From contig QGVD01000047.1 of assembly GCA_003242685.1 (NCBI GenBank), positions 1-30,368 on the forward strand: 30,368 nt of DNA, read 5' to 3'. The translations under genes and the position numbers were made by a program. Of the stretch, positions 8,111-16,306 are shown piece after piece. The notes beneath the pieces are model-generated. The model worked only from the letters and a program-made list of their open reading frames with translations. It was not told where the DNA came from and did no database searches. Position 1 is the stretch's first letter; each line of letters begins with the position of its first letter. Source of the stretch: Pseudomonadota bacterium (GTDB taxonomy: Bacteria; Pseudomonadota; Gammaproteobacteria; Steroidobacterales; Steroidobacteraceae).

Positions 8111-8857
8111 ATGAAGAGACCCAGGCAGCGGATCCATCTGATGGGCTGCGAGATCGACAATCTCTCGCTCGAAGAGACGCTGCAGACCATCGAGGAATTC
8201 ATTGCCTCGGGCGAGCCGCATCAACACGTTGTCGTCAACGTCGACAAGCTGGTGAAGGCGCGGCGCGACCCGGCGCTGCGCAGGGTGATCAACGACTGCG
8301 CCCTCGTCAACGCGGACGGAATGCCCGTCGTCTGGGCGTCCCGCCTCCTCGGCCGGCCGCTCAAGGAGCGCGTGGCGGGCGTGGATCTCTTCGAGGCGCT
8401 GATGGCGCGCGCGGCAAGAAAGGGCTGGAGAATTTTCCTGCTCGGCGCGAAAGAGGAAGTCGTTTCGCGCGTGCGGCTGCTCTACGAGGCGAAGTATCCG
8501 GACCTGCGGATCGTCGGCCACCGCAACGGTTACTGGAAGCCCGAGGAGGAGGAAGAGGTCGTACGACAGATCGCCGAGGCGAGGCCCGACATTCTCTTCG
8601 TCGCCATCAGCTCGCCGAAGAAGGAACGCTTCCTTGCCATGCATCAGGCCAGGATGAGGGTGCCGTTCGCGATGGGCGTCGGCGGAACGTTCGACGTCGC
8701 TGCCGGCCGCGTGAAGCGCGCGCCGCGGTGGATGCAGCGGGCCGGTCTCGAGTGGTTCTACCGGTTCCTCCAGGAGCCGCGCCGCATGTTCCGCCGTTAC
8801 TTCATCGACGACATGGCCTTCTTCGGCATGCTCGCCAGGGAAATACTGCGGCGCTGA
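8111..8857 (+). CDS. WecB/TagA/CpsF family (GT26) glycosyltransferase
   Basis: A 248-residue GT26 enzyme. This family adds N-acetylmannosamine, its uronic acid or another sugar as the second residue on a polyprenyl-diphosphate-linked primer at the inner membrane. VNADGMPVVWASRLLG (from residue 66) contains the Asp (D69) proposed as catalytic base in TagA. ERVAGVDLFEAL, FVAISSPKKERF and GVGGTFDVAAG are family signatures. The arginine-rich RAPRWMQRAGLEWFYRFLQE plus the following helix is the membrane-targeting C-terminal appendage. GAGGA-like purines lie upstream of ATG 8111. It stands alone behind its own sigma-54 promoter and converges with the ligase-like gene. It is a natural partner of the two sugar-phosphate transferases in this window, acting just after priming. 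Confidence 0.92.
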   Translation: MKRPRQRIHLMGCEIDNLSLEETLQTIEEFIASGEPHQHVVVNVDKLVKARRDPALRRVINDCALVNADGMPVVWASRLLGRPLKERVAGVDLFEALMARAARKGWRIFLLGAKEEVVSRVRLLYEAKYPDLRIVGHRNGYWKPEEEEEVVRQIAEARPDILFVAISSPKKERFLAMHQARMRVPFAMGVGGTFDVAAGRVKRAPRWMQRAGLEWFYRFLQEPRRMFRRYFIDDMAFFGMLAREILRR

Positions 8858-8878
8858 AGATTCCGGTCGGTGAAGGCG

Positions 8879-8897
8879 ATGCGCGGGTCCCGCGCAT
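8879..8897. terminator. Inverted repeat between convergent genes, possible terminator
   Basis: ATGCGCGGG-T-CCCGCGCAT is a perfect 9-base inverted repeat in the 85-base gap between the convergent genes at 8857 and 8943. It can fold as a GC-rich hairpin on either strand but has no T-tract, so it may act as a weak or Rho-assisted bidirectional terminator. Confidence 0.4.
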
Positions 8898-8942
8898 GCC
8901 CGATTGCATGGGCTGCGCGGCGAAGCGGACCTGCACTCTGCC

Positions 8943-10271
8943 TCAGGGGGCCGTCCTGAAACGCGCCGATGCGGTCCTGGGCCGTTGCACGCGAGCCGGC
9001 TCCGGCGCGCTCAGTGCGAGACGCATCCGGCGCGCAGCCACGATCCCGCAGAACAGCCAGAAGAGGAACGCGACGCCGTAGGTCGCCATCTGCTTGTAGA
9101 AGGTGGCCGCGAAGATCACGGCCATGCCCCCCATCCAGCCGATGGCCAGCGCGCCGTGCAGTCCCGTGTCCCGGCGGCCGACGACCCAGGCATCACGGAA
9201 CACCATCCAGCAGAAGAGAAGCATCAGCGCAAGCCCCAGCACGCCGGTCTCCATGAGCAGAACGGATGCCTGCGAGATACGGAACGGTGCGAGGCGCCGG
9301 AAGTGCTCGCCGACGAACTGCTCGCCGAGCGCGGAGTCCGATACGTTGCCGATGCCGAACCCGAAGGCGAGCTGCCCGGGATCCCGCGCGAGCTCCCGCA
9401 GCGGCACGACGAGCGCGTCGATGCGGCCGGCCTCCTCGGAGCCGATGGTCGCGTCCTTCTTCAGATAACCCTCGAGCCTGCCCTCCATCATGAAGAAGTC
9501 GACGATGCCGTAGCCCCACCGCGGCTTCACGTAGTAGTCGTAGATCGGGATGAATATCGCGGCGAACGCGGCGATCACCAGCACGGCGATCGTCGTGTTG
9601 CGCGCCCGCTTGCCCGGATCCGACCCCGCGAGGAAGGTGACGAGAAGCCCGAGCGGCGCGAGGAAGATCGTCGCCTTGGTCTCGTTCACCGTGGTCGGGA
9701 TCAGGATCAGCAGAACCAGCACGGCGTAGGGCAGGAAGCGCAGCCGGTTGCGCAGATACATGCCGGTGAGCACGCAGGCGACGCAGATCAGGAAGATCGA
9801 CAGCACGCCCGAGTTCATGATCGTGCCGATGACCCAGTCGCCCGAGATGTGCCCCTTGGCCCACATCGTCATGCGCTGGTAGACGGCGAGCGGCACCTGA
9901 ACGAGCGCGAGCGCCAGAACGAGCAGGAGCTGCTGGCGGAGCCTGCGGTCGTCGATGAGGAATACCGCCGGCAGGAAGAACAGCGGGAGCGCACGCAGAT
10001 AGGTGCGCATTCCCGCGAACAGCGGCCCGGAATCCATGTTGTTGACGACCGCGCCGGCGGCCACGACGAACGCCAGCGCACCGAAGAGAACCCAGTATTC
10101 CGCGCGGACGAAGCGGAACCGGTCGCGCACGCCGGCAGCGACGACGTAGATCGCCGCGACGAGGGAGAGGAGCTCCTGCATGTACGCGAGCATGCCCGGA
10201 GCGAGACCTTTCTCGGCCAGGTAGTCGAACGTCAGGGCCGCGACGATGAGCATCAGGATCAGCGTCTGCAT
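8943..10271 (-). CDS. O-antigen ligase/polymerase-like polytopic membrane protein
   Basis: A 442-residue inner-membrane protein with about ten or more hydrophobic segments: MLIVAALTFDYLA at the N-terminus, then AIYVVAAGV, WVLFGALAFVVAAGA, LLLVLALALVQVPLAV, IFLICVACVLTGMYL, YAVLVLLILIP, TIAVLVIAAFAAIFIPI, LALMLLFCWMVF and FLFWLFCGIVAA. Between residues about 245 and 320 lies a large hydrophilic, presumably periplasmic, loop. This layout is that of the Wzy/WaaL/O-antigen ligase superfamily, which polymerise or ligate lipid-linked glycans in the periplasm. Sequence alone cannot separate polymerase from ligase, but a Wzx-like flippase and a chain-length regulator nearby make polymerase the simpler reading. 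The gene is single, with its own minus-strand sigma-54 element about 130 bases upstream. Confidence 0.75.
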   Translation of the reverse strand: MQTLILMLIVAALTFDYLAEKGLAPGMLAYMQELLSLVAAIYVVAAGVRDRFRFVRAEYWVLFGALAFVVAAGAVVNNMDSGPLFAGMRTYLRALPLFFLPAVFLIDDRRLRQQLLLVLALALVQVPLAVYQRMTMWAKGHISGDWVIGTIMNSGVLSIFLICVACVLTGMYLRNRLRFLPYAVLVLLILIPTTVNETKATIFLAPLGLLVTFLAGSDPGKRARNTTIAVLVIAAFAAIFIPIYDYYVKPRWGYGIVDFFMMEGRLEGYLKKDATIGSEEAGRIDALVVPLRELARDPGQLAFGFGIGNVSDSALGEQFVGEHFRRLAPFRISQASVLLMETGVLGLALMLLFCWMVFRDAWVVGRRDTGLHGALAIGWMGGMAVIFAATFYKQMATYGVAFLFWLFCGIVAARRMRLALSAPEPARVQRPRTASARFRTAP

Positions 10272-10412
10272 CGCGCGCCCCCGATCAGACGTGAGGGTGA
10301 GGCCTGTTGTCCGGGCATCGTGCGGCCGTGTGCGGCGATGGCGTCGCGTCTCCTGCAGGATTCATTGCGGTGCCGTGCGATCCGTGCCCTCAGCCCTGGC
10401 ACGTACCGGTAT

Positions 10413-10428
10413 TGCAAGTGCCGTGCCT
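10413..10428 (-). promoter_or_regulatory. Sigma-54 promoter of the ligase-like gene
   Basis: On the minus strand AGGCAC-GGCAC-TTGCA matches TGGCAC-N5-TTGCA at ten of eleven positions, with exact GG-N10-GC spacing. Transcription would start near 10402 and leave a 5' leader of about 130 bases before ATG 10271. Confidence 0.7.
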
Positions 10429-10724
10429 CGATCGGCGACGTTCTTCGAGAGGCGATCCGGTCGCGGGTCCCCGCAGATCTGCGGCACCGAACGTGCTGCC
10501 GCACCGTCGCGGCCATGTAAACAACGGAAGCGCGCGGTCCGGAATTACAAAGCTCCCGCTCGAGGCAGTGCCGTCGCGACGCCGGCCGGGCGCATCCCGG
10601 TGCGTCGAACGCTCGCGCACGTGCGAGCCCGGAGCATCGCGCGAACTCGGCGAGACGCGAGCGATCGAACGCGCGCATGAGGCGATGCGACCGCTGTCGC
10701 GCGATGCCGACGCGAGCTCTGGCG

Positions 10725-10740
10725 TGGCATGAAACTTGCT
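10725..10740 (+). promoter_or_regulatory. Sigma-54 promoter of the export/assembly operon
   Basis: TGGCAT-GAAAC-TTGCT has the invariant GG and GC at correct spacing and differs from TGGCAC-N5-TTGCW only by T for C at one position. The predicted start near 10751 lies 36 bases before ATG 10787, with TGGAG as ribosome-binding site in between. It would drive the six plus-strand genes from 10787 to 17848. Confidence 0.75.
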
Positions 10741-10786
10741 CCCGAGCCCATGCGACCCACCCAATAACAAGTTATCTGGAGTCGGA

Positions 10787-11368
10787 ATGCCGCCAGCCGT
10801 TCGCAGTGCAACCACAAAGCTCGGCTTCGTCGTCTTCCTGCTCGTCGCCGCGCTTCTTCATGCGACCGCGCAGGCACAGCAGCTCAAGGCGTACACGTTG
10901 CAGCCCGGCGATCAGCTCGACATCACCGTATGGAAGGAACCCGATCTCACGAAGCAGATCATCGTCCGCCCGGACGGCAAGTTCTCCTTTCCGCTCGCGG
11001 GCGAGATCACCGCGTCGGGACGCACGGTTGCGCAGGTGCAGGCGGAGATCGAGGGGCGTCTCAAGAAGTACATTCCGGAGCCCGTCATATCGGTCTCACT
11101 GCTCAACGTCGGCGGCAACCGCGTCTACGTGATCGGCCAGGTGAAGGCGCCGGGCTCCTTCGTGATGAATCCGCAGCTCAACGTGCTGCAGGCGCTCAGC
11201 ATGGCCGGCGGCATGACGCCGTTCGCCTCCGTGAACGACATCAAGATCATCCGCGGAACCGACGGCAAGCAGAGCGTGCTTCCCTTCCGCTACGAGGACG
11301 TGAGCCGGGGCCGGAATCTCGAACAGAACATACTGCTGGAGAGCGGCGATGTCGTCGTCGTGCCGTGA
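10787..11368 (+). CDS. Polysaccharide export protein, PEP-CTERM/XrtA-system type (Wza/KpsD family)
   Basis: A 193-residue secreted protein for moving polysaccharide across the outer membrane. A basic N-terminus and hydrophobic core (FVVFLLVAALL) end in ATAQA/QQ, a signal peptidase I site at about residue 30. There is no lipobox cysteine, unlike Wza. YTLQPGDQLDITVWKEPDLT (36-55) opens the polysaccharide-export (PES) domain. GNRVYVIGQVKAPGSFVMNP (110-129) and LQALSMAGGMTPFASVNDI form one SLBB domain. About 190-210 residues with a single SLBB is the size of the export proteins in exosortase-type EPS loci. Start ATG 10787 has TGGAG six bases upstream. Its 3' end overlaps the beta-barrel gene by 20 bases, indicating translational coupling. 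Confidence 0.9.
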   Translation: MPPAVRSATTKLGFVVFLLVAALLHATAQAQQLKAYTLQPGDQLDITVWKEPDLTKQIIVRPDGKFSFPLAGEITASGRTVAQVQAEIEGRLKKYIPEPVISVSLLNVGGNRVYVIGQVKAPGSFVMNPQLNVLQALSMAGGMTPFASVNDIKIIRGTDGKQSVLPFRYEDVSRGRNLEQNILLESGDVVVVP

Positions 11369-12620
11369 GCGCGCAGGTCCCTGTGTGACACCCGGGTGGC
11401 ACGCTCCGCTCGCCGGCAGCGCACTCGTCCTTCTCGCGTCGGCGCTCGGCACCGACGCACGGGCGGCCGACATCTACTGGACGCCGATATTCTCGGCCCG
11501 GGTCGAGGGTCATACGAACCGCGACCTGGTTCCGGACGAGACGGGCGAGGAAGACTCCAGCGCGGGCTACATCGCGGATCTGGGACTCAACTGGACTGCC
11601 GCGACGCCGCGCAGCACGACGCGCATCCGTCCCCGCATCCGCTTTCAGGACTACCCCGAGCGCGACGCGCTGCAGAGGCTCGAGCAGTTCCTGGACATCA
11701 GCACCCGCTACCGGACGCTGCGCAGTGAGTTCGGGCTCATCGGCAGCTACTCGCGGCGCGATGCCTACACGGCGGAGCTCGCCGAGGCCGTGTTCGACGA
11801 GTTCGACCCCGATGAGCCTTCGCGGCCGGAGACCGCGATCCTGATCGCCGACAACACCCGCACGCGTCTGCAGCTCCGTCCTTCGTTCGACCACCGGATC
11901 ACGGAGCGTTCGGGAATCTTCGTCGGCGCCACGCTCGAGACGGTGGAATTCGACTCCGAGCTGCCCAACCGTCAGGTCGACTACGACTTCGGACTCGTCG
12001 AGCTCGGCTGGAGATACCAGCTCGACCCTCGGTCGCAGATCACCGTCGGTCCCTATGTGTCCCGCTACGAAGCCCAGGGCGACGCGCAGAAGGCCGACGC
12101 GTACGGAATGTCCCTGAGCTGGAGTCGCGACTGGAGCGAAACGCTGAGCGGCACGTTCACCGTGCGGGTCGAGCGCAACGAATCCGAGACCAGAAACGGG
12201 CTGGGCCTGGTTTCGGACGACTCGAGCACGGAGTTCGGCGCGACGGTCGATCTCGTCCGCGAGGGCGAGATCAGCGAGCTGCGGCTTTCGGCCGGGCGCT
12301 TCATCTCTCCGAGCAGCAGCGGCGCGAAGACGACGTCCGACGAGATCCGCGCCGAGTACGAGCGCTCCCTCAGCCCGCGGCTCGCATGGTCGGCGGCCGT
12401 GCGCGGCATGCGCATCCGATCCGTGAGCGACGTGCTGCGCGCCTCGGACCGCGACTACGCACGCGGCGTGCTCGCCCTCGAGTGGGCGATGTCGCCGACC
12501 TGGTTCGTCGGCGGCGGCTACGAGTACATCTGGAGCGAGTATCTCAACGACGTCGGGAGCGCCTCGGACAACGCTGTATTCCTGTCGGTGCGCTACCGGG
12601 CACTCGAACGGCCGCGGTGA
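11349..12620 (+). CDS. Outer-membrane beta-barrel protein of the EPS export operon
   Basis: Up to 423 residues. After a signal peptide (LAGSALVLLASALGTDARA/AD) the chain is dominated by alternating hydrophobic and polar strands of 9-12 residues with aromatic girdles, such as YRTLRSEFGLIGSYSRRDAY, YDFGLVELGWRYQLDPRSQ, SGTFTVRVERNESETRN and FVGGGYEYIWSEYLND. This is typical of a large outer-membrane barrel. Proteins of this kind directly follow the export gene in PEP-CTERM-type EPS operons and may be the secretion pore or partner that replaces the alpha-helical Wza barrel; that role is inferred. ATG 11349 has GGAG seven bases upstream and overlaps the previous gene. GTG 11385 gives a more compact signal peptide. 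The last residues (ALERPR) lack the usual terminal aromatic, so the final strand may end at VRYRAL. Confidence 0.78.
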   Translation: MSSSCRERAGPCVTPGWHAPLAGSALVLLASALGTDARAADIYWTPIFSARVEGHTNRDLVPDETGEEDSSAGYIADLGLNWTAATPRSTTRIRPRIRFQDYPERDALQRLEQFLDISTRYRTLRSEFGLIGSYSRRDAYTAELAEAVFDEFDPDEPSRPETAILIADNTRTRLQLRPSFDHRITERSGIFVGATLETVEFDSELPNRQVDYDFGLVELGWRYQLDPRSQITVGPYVSRYEAQGDAQKADAYGMSLSWSRDWSETLSGTFTVRVERNESETRNGLGLVSDDSSTEFGATVDLVREGEISELRLSAGRFISPSSSGAKTTSDEIRAEYERSLSPRLAWSAAVRGMRIRSVSDVLRASDRDYARGVLALEWAMSPTWFVGGGYEYIWSEYLNDVGSASDNAVFLSVRYRALERPR

Positions 12621-12658
12621 GGAACCCTGTGTCATCCGGGCGAATCTCGGGGAGCACG

Positions 12659-14167
12659 ATGGAGAGCGAGCCCAGGCTGCCGACACTCAGTGATCGTCTG
12701 GAAGTGCTCCGCCGGCGCTGGCCGTATCCGGCGCTCATCATGCCGGCGTGCCTGCTGATCGCGATCTTCATCGCCTTCGTGCTGCCGCCGATCTACCGCT
12801 CCTCCGCCACGATCATTCTCGAGCCCTCGGCGGTGCCGAAGGAGTTCGTGCAGACCGCGACCTCCTACGCGGACCAGCAGTTCGAGCTCGTCCAGCGCCG
12901 GGTGATGACCACCGACAGCCTGGTCGAGCTCGTCCGCAAGATCGACCCCTATCCCCACCTGCGCGGCGCGAGCGAACGCGAAAAGGCGAGGATGGTATCG
13001 TCCGCCACGTCGATCGAGCGCGTGGACCCCGTGACACTCGAGACGCTGGCCCAGTCGAATGCCTTCTCGATCCACTACCACAATCCGGATCCGAAGCTTG
13101 CCACGGCGGTCATGGAGCAGATCGTCGCCCTCTTCCTCGACTACAACCGCAGGACGCGCAGGGAGCTGGCGTCGGGCACCTACCGGTTCCTGCTGTCGGA
13201 GTCGCGCAAGCTCAGCGAGTCGATCCGCGAGATGGAAGCGCGGCTCGCCGAGTTCAAGGCGAAGTACGGTGATGCGCTGCCCGAAGCTCAGACGCGCAAC
13301 CTGGCGGCGCTCGATGCGGCGCGCCAGGAGTACGACGCACTGCAGGCGCAGATCCGGCTCGTCGAGCAGCGCGAGGAGTTGCTGCGCCTGCAGCTTTCCG
13401 AGGTGCCGCCGACGCTCGTCGCCGCGGTGAGCGACCAGCGTCTGCAGCTCGCGCAGCTTCGCGCAGAACTCGCGGAAGCCGAAAAGCGTTACACACCCGA
13501 GCATCCCGACGTGCGGCGGCTGCGCCGCGCCATTCAGACGCTCATCGAGGAGTCACGGAACAACCCGGACCGCAGCACGGTGAAGCCCGACAACCCGGAG
13601 TACCTGCGGATCTCGACGGAGCTCGACGCAGTGCGCCGCGAGCTCAGTGCCCTGCGCGCACGTGCGGCCCGCGCCCAGCAGCAGATCGACCGCTACAGCC
13701 GGAGCCTGGAGCTCGCGCCGAACGTCGAGCGCGAGTACGCCCAGCTCGCGCGCGACTACGAGATCGCTCAGGCGCAGTTCAGGGACATCCAGAACCGCCT
13801 GAAGGAAGCGGACCTGGCGCAGGCGCTCGTGGAAGAGGAGCAGGGAGAGCGCTTCACGCTCATCCGTCCGCCCAGTACCCCTACCGAGCCCTACAGTCCG
13901 AACAGGCTCGGAATCATCCTGCTGGGACTGCTGCTCGGCGCCGCGCTCGGCATCGGCGCCGCGATGCTCGTCGAGATGAGCGATCCGACCGTGCGCGGCG
14001 CCCGCGACCTGCAGGAGCTCACCGGCACCTCGATGATCGCGGCGGTGCCCGTGCTCCTCAATCGCGAGGACCAGCGCCTGCGGCGCTTCAGATGGGGCTC
14101 GATCGCGGTGATCTACGGTCTCGCCATCATCATCGTGAGCGCCGCCGTGGTGGGTGCCTCGGCGTGA
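12659..14167 (+). CDS. Chain-length determinant (Wzz/GumC-like), PEP-CTERM/XrtA-system type
   Basis: A 502-residue inner-membrane co-polymerase that sets polysaccharide length and connects the tyrosine kinase to the periplasm. A Wzz-type N-terminus includes TM1 (about 24-43, IMPACLLIAIFIAFVLPPIY) followed by YRSSATIILEPS. The periplasmic part is rich in coiled coil from about 190 to 400. PEHPDVRRLRRAI is a GumC-family feature. TM2 (417-438) is preceded by the proline-rich PPSTPTEPYSPNR, and a third hydrophobic segment (479-500) lies at the C-terminus. No Walker A is present, so the kinase is the separate next gene, as in proteobacterial EPS loci of the exosortase type. ATG 12659 is preceded by GGGGAG. 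Confidence 0.9.
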   Translation: MESEPRLPTLSDRLEVLRRRWPYPALIMPACLLIAIFIAFVLPPIYRSSATIILEPSAVPKEFVQTATSYADQQFELVQRRVMTTDSLVELVRKIDPYPHLRGASEREKARMVSSATSIERVDPVTLETLAQSNAFSIHYHNPDPKLATAVMEQIVALFLDYNRRTRRELASGTYRFLLSESRKLSESIREMEARLAEFKAKYGDALPEAQTRNLAALDAARQEYDALQAQIRLVEQREELLRLQLSEVPPTLVAAVSDQRLQLAQLRAELAEAEKRYTPEHPDVRRLRRAIQTLIEESRNNPDRSTVKPDNPEYLRISTELDAVRRELSALRARAARAQQQIDRYSRSLELAPNVEREYAQLARDYEIAQAQFRDIQNRLKEADLAQALVEEEQGERFTLIRPPSTPTEPYSPNRLGIILLGLLLGAALGIGAAMLVEMSDPTVRGARDLQELTGTSMIAAVPVLLNREDQRLRRFRWGSIAVIYGLAIIIVSAAVVGASA

Positions 14168-14212
14168 GCACGAAGCCGGATTCGTGAGGGCCTGCTAAGG
14201 GAAGACGGCGGT

Positions 14213-15070
14213 ATGACGATTCAGGACGCACTGGAGAAGGCCAAGCGGCAGCGACAGGCTCTGCAGCGTGGGGGGCTGCACCTGACGGAAATACCGCGGC
14301 CCGAGCCCGGCGGCTCGCGCCCCATCGAGCGGGAATTTCCCCGTGTCGACTACGACCTCGACGCCTGCGAGGCCGCACGCATCCTCGTGCCCGAGAACAC
14401 GAGCCTGGACGTCGGCTCCGCCCTCGCCGCCTACCGCATGCTGCGCACTCGCGTTCTGCACCGCATGCGCGCCAACCGCTGGACGACGCTCGCGATCACG
14501 AGCCCCGGGCCCGGTGAGGGCAAGTCGGTCACGGCGCTCAATCTCGCGCTCAGCATCGCGCGCGAGAAGAACAACAACGTGTTCCTGATCGATCTCGACA
14601 TGAACAACCCGAGCGTCTGCCGCTATCTCGGGATCGAGCCGCCGCGGGGCATCGTGCGCTTCTTCACCGGCGAGGTGGAGGCCGAAGACGTGCTGTTCAC
14701 GATCGGCATCGACCGTCTGGTTCTCGCGGGCGGCGTCGAGACCACCGCGTTCTCCTCCGAGCTGCTCGCCTCCGGTCGCCTCGAGCTGCTGCTCGACACC
14801 ATCCGCAGGATCGCCCATCAGCCGCTCGTGCTGCTCGATCTGCCGCCGGTCCTGAGCACGGACGACTTCCTCGTCACGGCGCCGCGCGTCGACGCCACGC
14901 TGCTCGTGATCGCAGAAGGCCGGACACGCCGCGACGGCCTGCAACGGACCCTGGATCTGCTCTCCGGGTTCACGCTCGCAGGCGTGATGCTGAACCGCTC
15001 GCACGAACGGGTCACCGACTACTACAGCCGGCACTACGCGTACTACAGGCAATCATCCGCCTCCTCGTGA
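14213..15070 (+). CDS. Bacterial tyrosine autokinase (CpsD/CapB/BY-kinase), PEP-CTERM/XrtA-system type
   Basis: A 285-residue cytoplasmic ATPase that autophosphorylates on a C-terminal tyrosine cluster and so cycles the chain-length regulator. TSPGPGEGKSVTALNLA (from residue 96) is Walker A. FLIDLDMNNP (124-133) is the Walker A' of BY-kinases, and LVLLDLPP (205-212) is Walker B. The tail holds Tyr270, 271, 275, 277 and 278. AYRMLRTRVLHRM (73-85) is the interface helix by which these kinases form rings. An N-terminal MTIQDALEKAKRQR segment is usual in the exosortase-linked subgroup. It follows the chain-length gene after 45 bases and belongs to the same transcript. Confidence 0.9.
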   Translation: MTIQDALEKAKRQRQALQRGGLHLTEIPRPEPGGSRPIEREFPRVDYDLDACEAARILVPENTSLDVGSALAAYRMLRTRVLHRMRANRWTTLAITSPGPGEGKSVTALNLALSIAREKNNNVFLIDLDMNNPSVCRYLGIEPPRGIVRFFTGEVEAEDVLFTIGIDRLVLAGGVETTAFSSELLASGRLELLLDTIRRIAHQPLVLLDLPPVLSTDDFLVTAPRVDATLLVIAEGRTRRDGLQRTLDLLSGFTLAGVMLNRSHERVTDYYSRHYAYYRQSSASS

Positions 15071-15146
15071 GCTGCAGTCCCGCTTCGAACCGCTGCCGCG
15101 CCGCACGACCCGGCGCGAAGCGCTGACGACGCGTCTCCCGTTTCAC

Positions 15147-16298
15147 ATGGACAGTCTGCATCATCGCGCATCCGGATCCTCGAGCCGCGCCCGCGACGTT
15201 CCGGCCGCGTACGCCCGCAGCGTGCTGATGGTGGGTCCCCACCCGCGCATGATGGGCGGAATGGCGACGGTCATCGGCGGATACATCGACGGCGGGCTCT
15301 TCGAGCGCGTCACCTGCCGTTTCGTATCCACGTACCGCGACGGAGGCTACGCTGCGAAGGCGCTCGCGGCCCTCGATGGCTGGACGCGGATCCTCTACCG
15401 CCTGTGCACGATGGACGCGCCACTCGTCCACATCCACATCGGTGCACGCGCTTCGTTCTGGCGCAAGTCCGCCGTCTGTCTGATGGCGAAGGCGCTGCGT
15501 CGCCCGTATCTGCTGCACGTCCATGGATCCGAGTTCATGCAGTTCTACGACGACGAGTGCGGCCCGCGCGCGAAGCGCTTCGTCGCCTCGCTACTGCGCG
15601 ACGCCGAGGTCGTGCTCGCACTGTCGGAACAGTGGCGCACGAACCTGATGCGGATCTGTCCGGACGCGAACATCGAGGTCCTGACGAACGCGGTACGCCT
15701 GCCGCCCCGCGAGCAGCTCCGTCGCCGGCGCAGTGACGTGCCCACCGTGCTGATCCTCGGCCGCCTCGGCCGGCGCAAGGGAACCTTCGATCTGCTCGAG
15801 GCGTTCGCGCGCATCGCGGACCGGCATCCGCGCGCCCGGCTCGTGTGCGCCGGCGACGGCCAAATCGACGAGGCGCGCGCACGGGCCGAACAGCTCGGCA
15901 TCGCGGACCGCGTGAGCTGTCCCGGCTGGCTGGACCCCGAGGCCGCGCGCGACGCGCTCGCCTCGGCTTCGATCTTCGCGCTGCCCTCCTACGCGGAAGG
16001 GCTGCCCATGGCGCTGCTCGAGGCAATGTCCTGGGAGCTCCCGCCGATCACCTCACCCGTCGGCGGGATTCCCCAGGTGATCCGGCACGGCGAAAACGGC
16101 ATCCTCGTCGAGCCGGGCGACATCGACGCGCTCGCCGAAGCGCAGGACCGGCTGCTCGCGGATGCGGCGGAGCGCGAACGCCTGGGCAGGGCCGCCCGGC
16201 GCACGGTGGAGGAATCGTTCTCGATCGAAGCCGCGCTCGAGCGGGTGCTGCAGATCTACCGTCGCTTCGGGGTACCTCTGCGAACGGCTGTCTCCTGA
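15147..16298 (+). CDS. GT4-type glycosyltransferase
   Basis: A 383-residue GT-B glycosyltransferase. VLMVGPHPRMMGGMATVI is the N-terminal glycine-rich loop. HIHIGARASFWRKS and PYLLHVHGSEF are acceptor-domain strands. VPTVLILGRLGRRKGTFDLLEAF starts the donor domain, and FALPSYAEGLPMALLEAMSW carries the two glutamates (E-x7-E) of retaining GT4 enzymes, followed by PVGGIPQVIRHGENG. ATG 15147 has no evident Shine-Dalgarno and the first about 25 residues are unconserved, so the true start may be GTG or ATG nearer YARSVLMVG. The 76 bases before it contain no promoter I can recognise. It is followed eight bases later by the flippase. Confidence 0.9.
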   Translation: MDSLHHRASGSSSRARDVPAAYARSVLMVGPHPRMMGGMATVIGGYIDGGLFERVTCRFVSTYRDGGYAAKALAALDGWTRILYRLCTMDAPLVHIHIGARASFWRKSAVCLMAKALRRPYLLHVHGSEFMQFYDDECGPRAKRFVASLLRDAEVVLALSEQWRTNLMRICPDANIEVLTNAVRLPPREQLRRRRSDVPTVLILGRLGRRKGTFDLLEAFARIADRHPRARLVCAGDGQIDEARARAEQLGIADRVSCPGWLDPEAARDALASASIFALPSYAEGLPMALLEAMSWELPPITSPVGGIPQVIRHGENGILVEPGDIDALAEAQDRLLADAAERERLGRAARRTVEESFSIEAALERVLQIYRRFGVPLRTAVS

Positions 16299-16306
16299 GC
16301 ACGAAA

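Larger units (their letters stand above)
10272..10786. other. Divergent control region between ligase-like gene and export operon
   Basis: This gene-free stretch of about 515 bases carries back-to-back sigma-54 elements: one on the minus strand (10413-10428) and one on the plus strand (10725-10740), 296 bases apart. Between them is an A+T-richer patch (about 10512-10555) containing TGTAAAC and TTACAAAG. These resemble the half-sites of the palindrome at 24040 and could be an activator site, but the similarity is weak. I see no credible gene here. Confidence 0.5.

Noticed and set aside
10397..10416. Plus-strand TGGCAC and TTGCA looking like a sigma-54 promoter
   Set aside because: The spacer is nine bases instead of five. 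The functional reading is the overlapping minus-strand element at 10413-10428.
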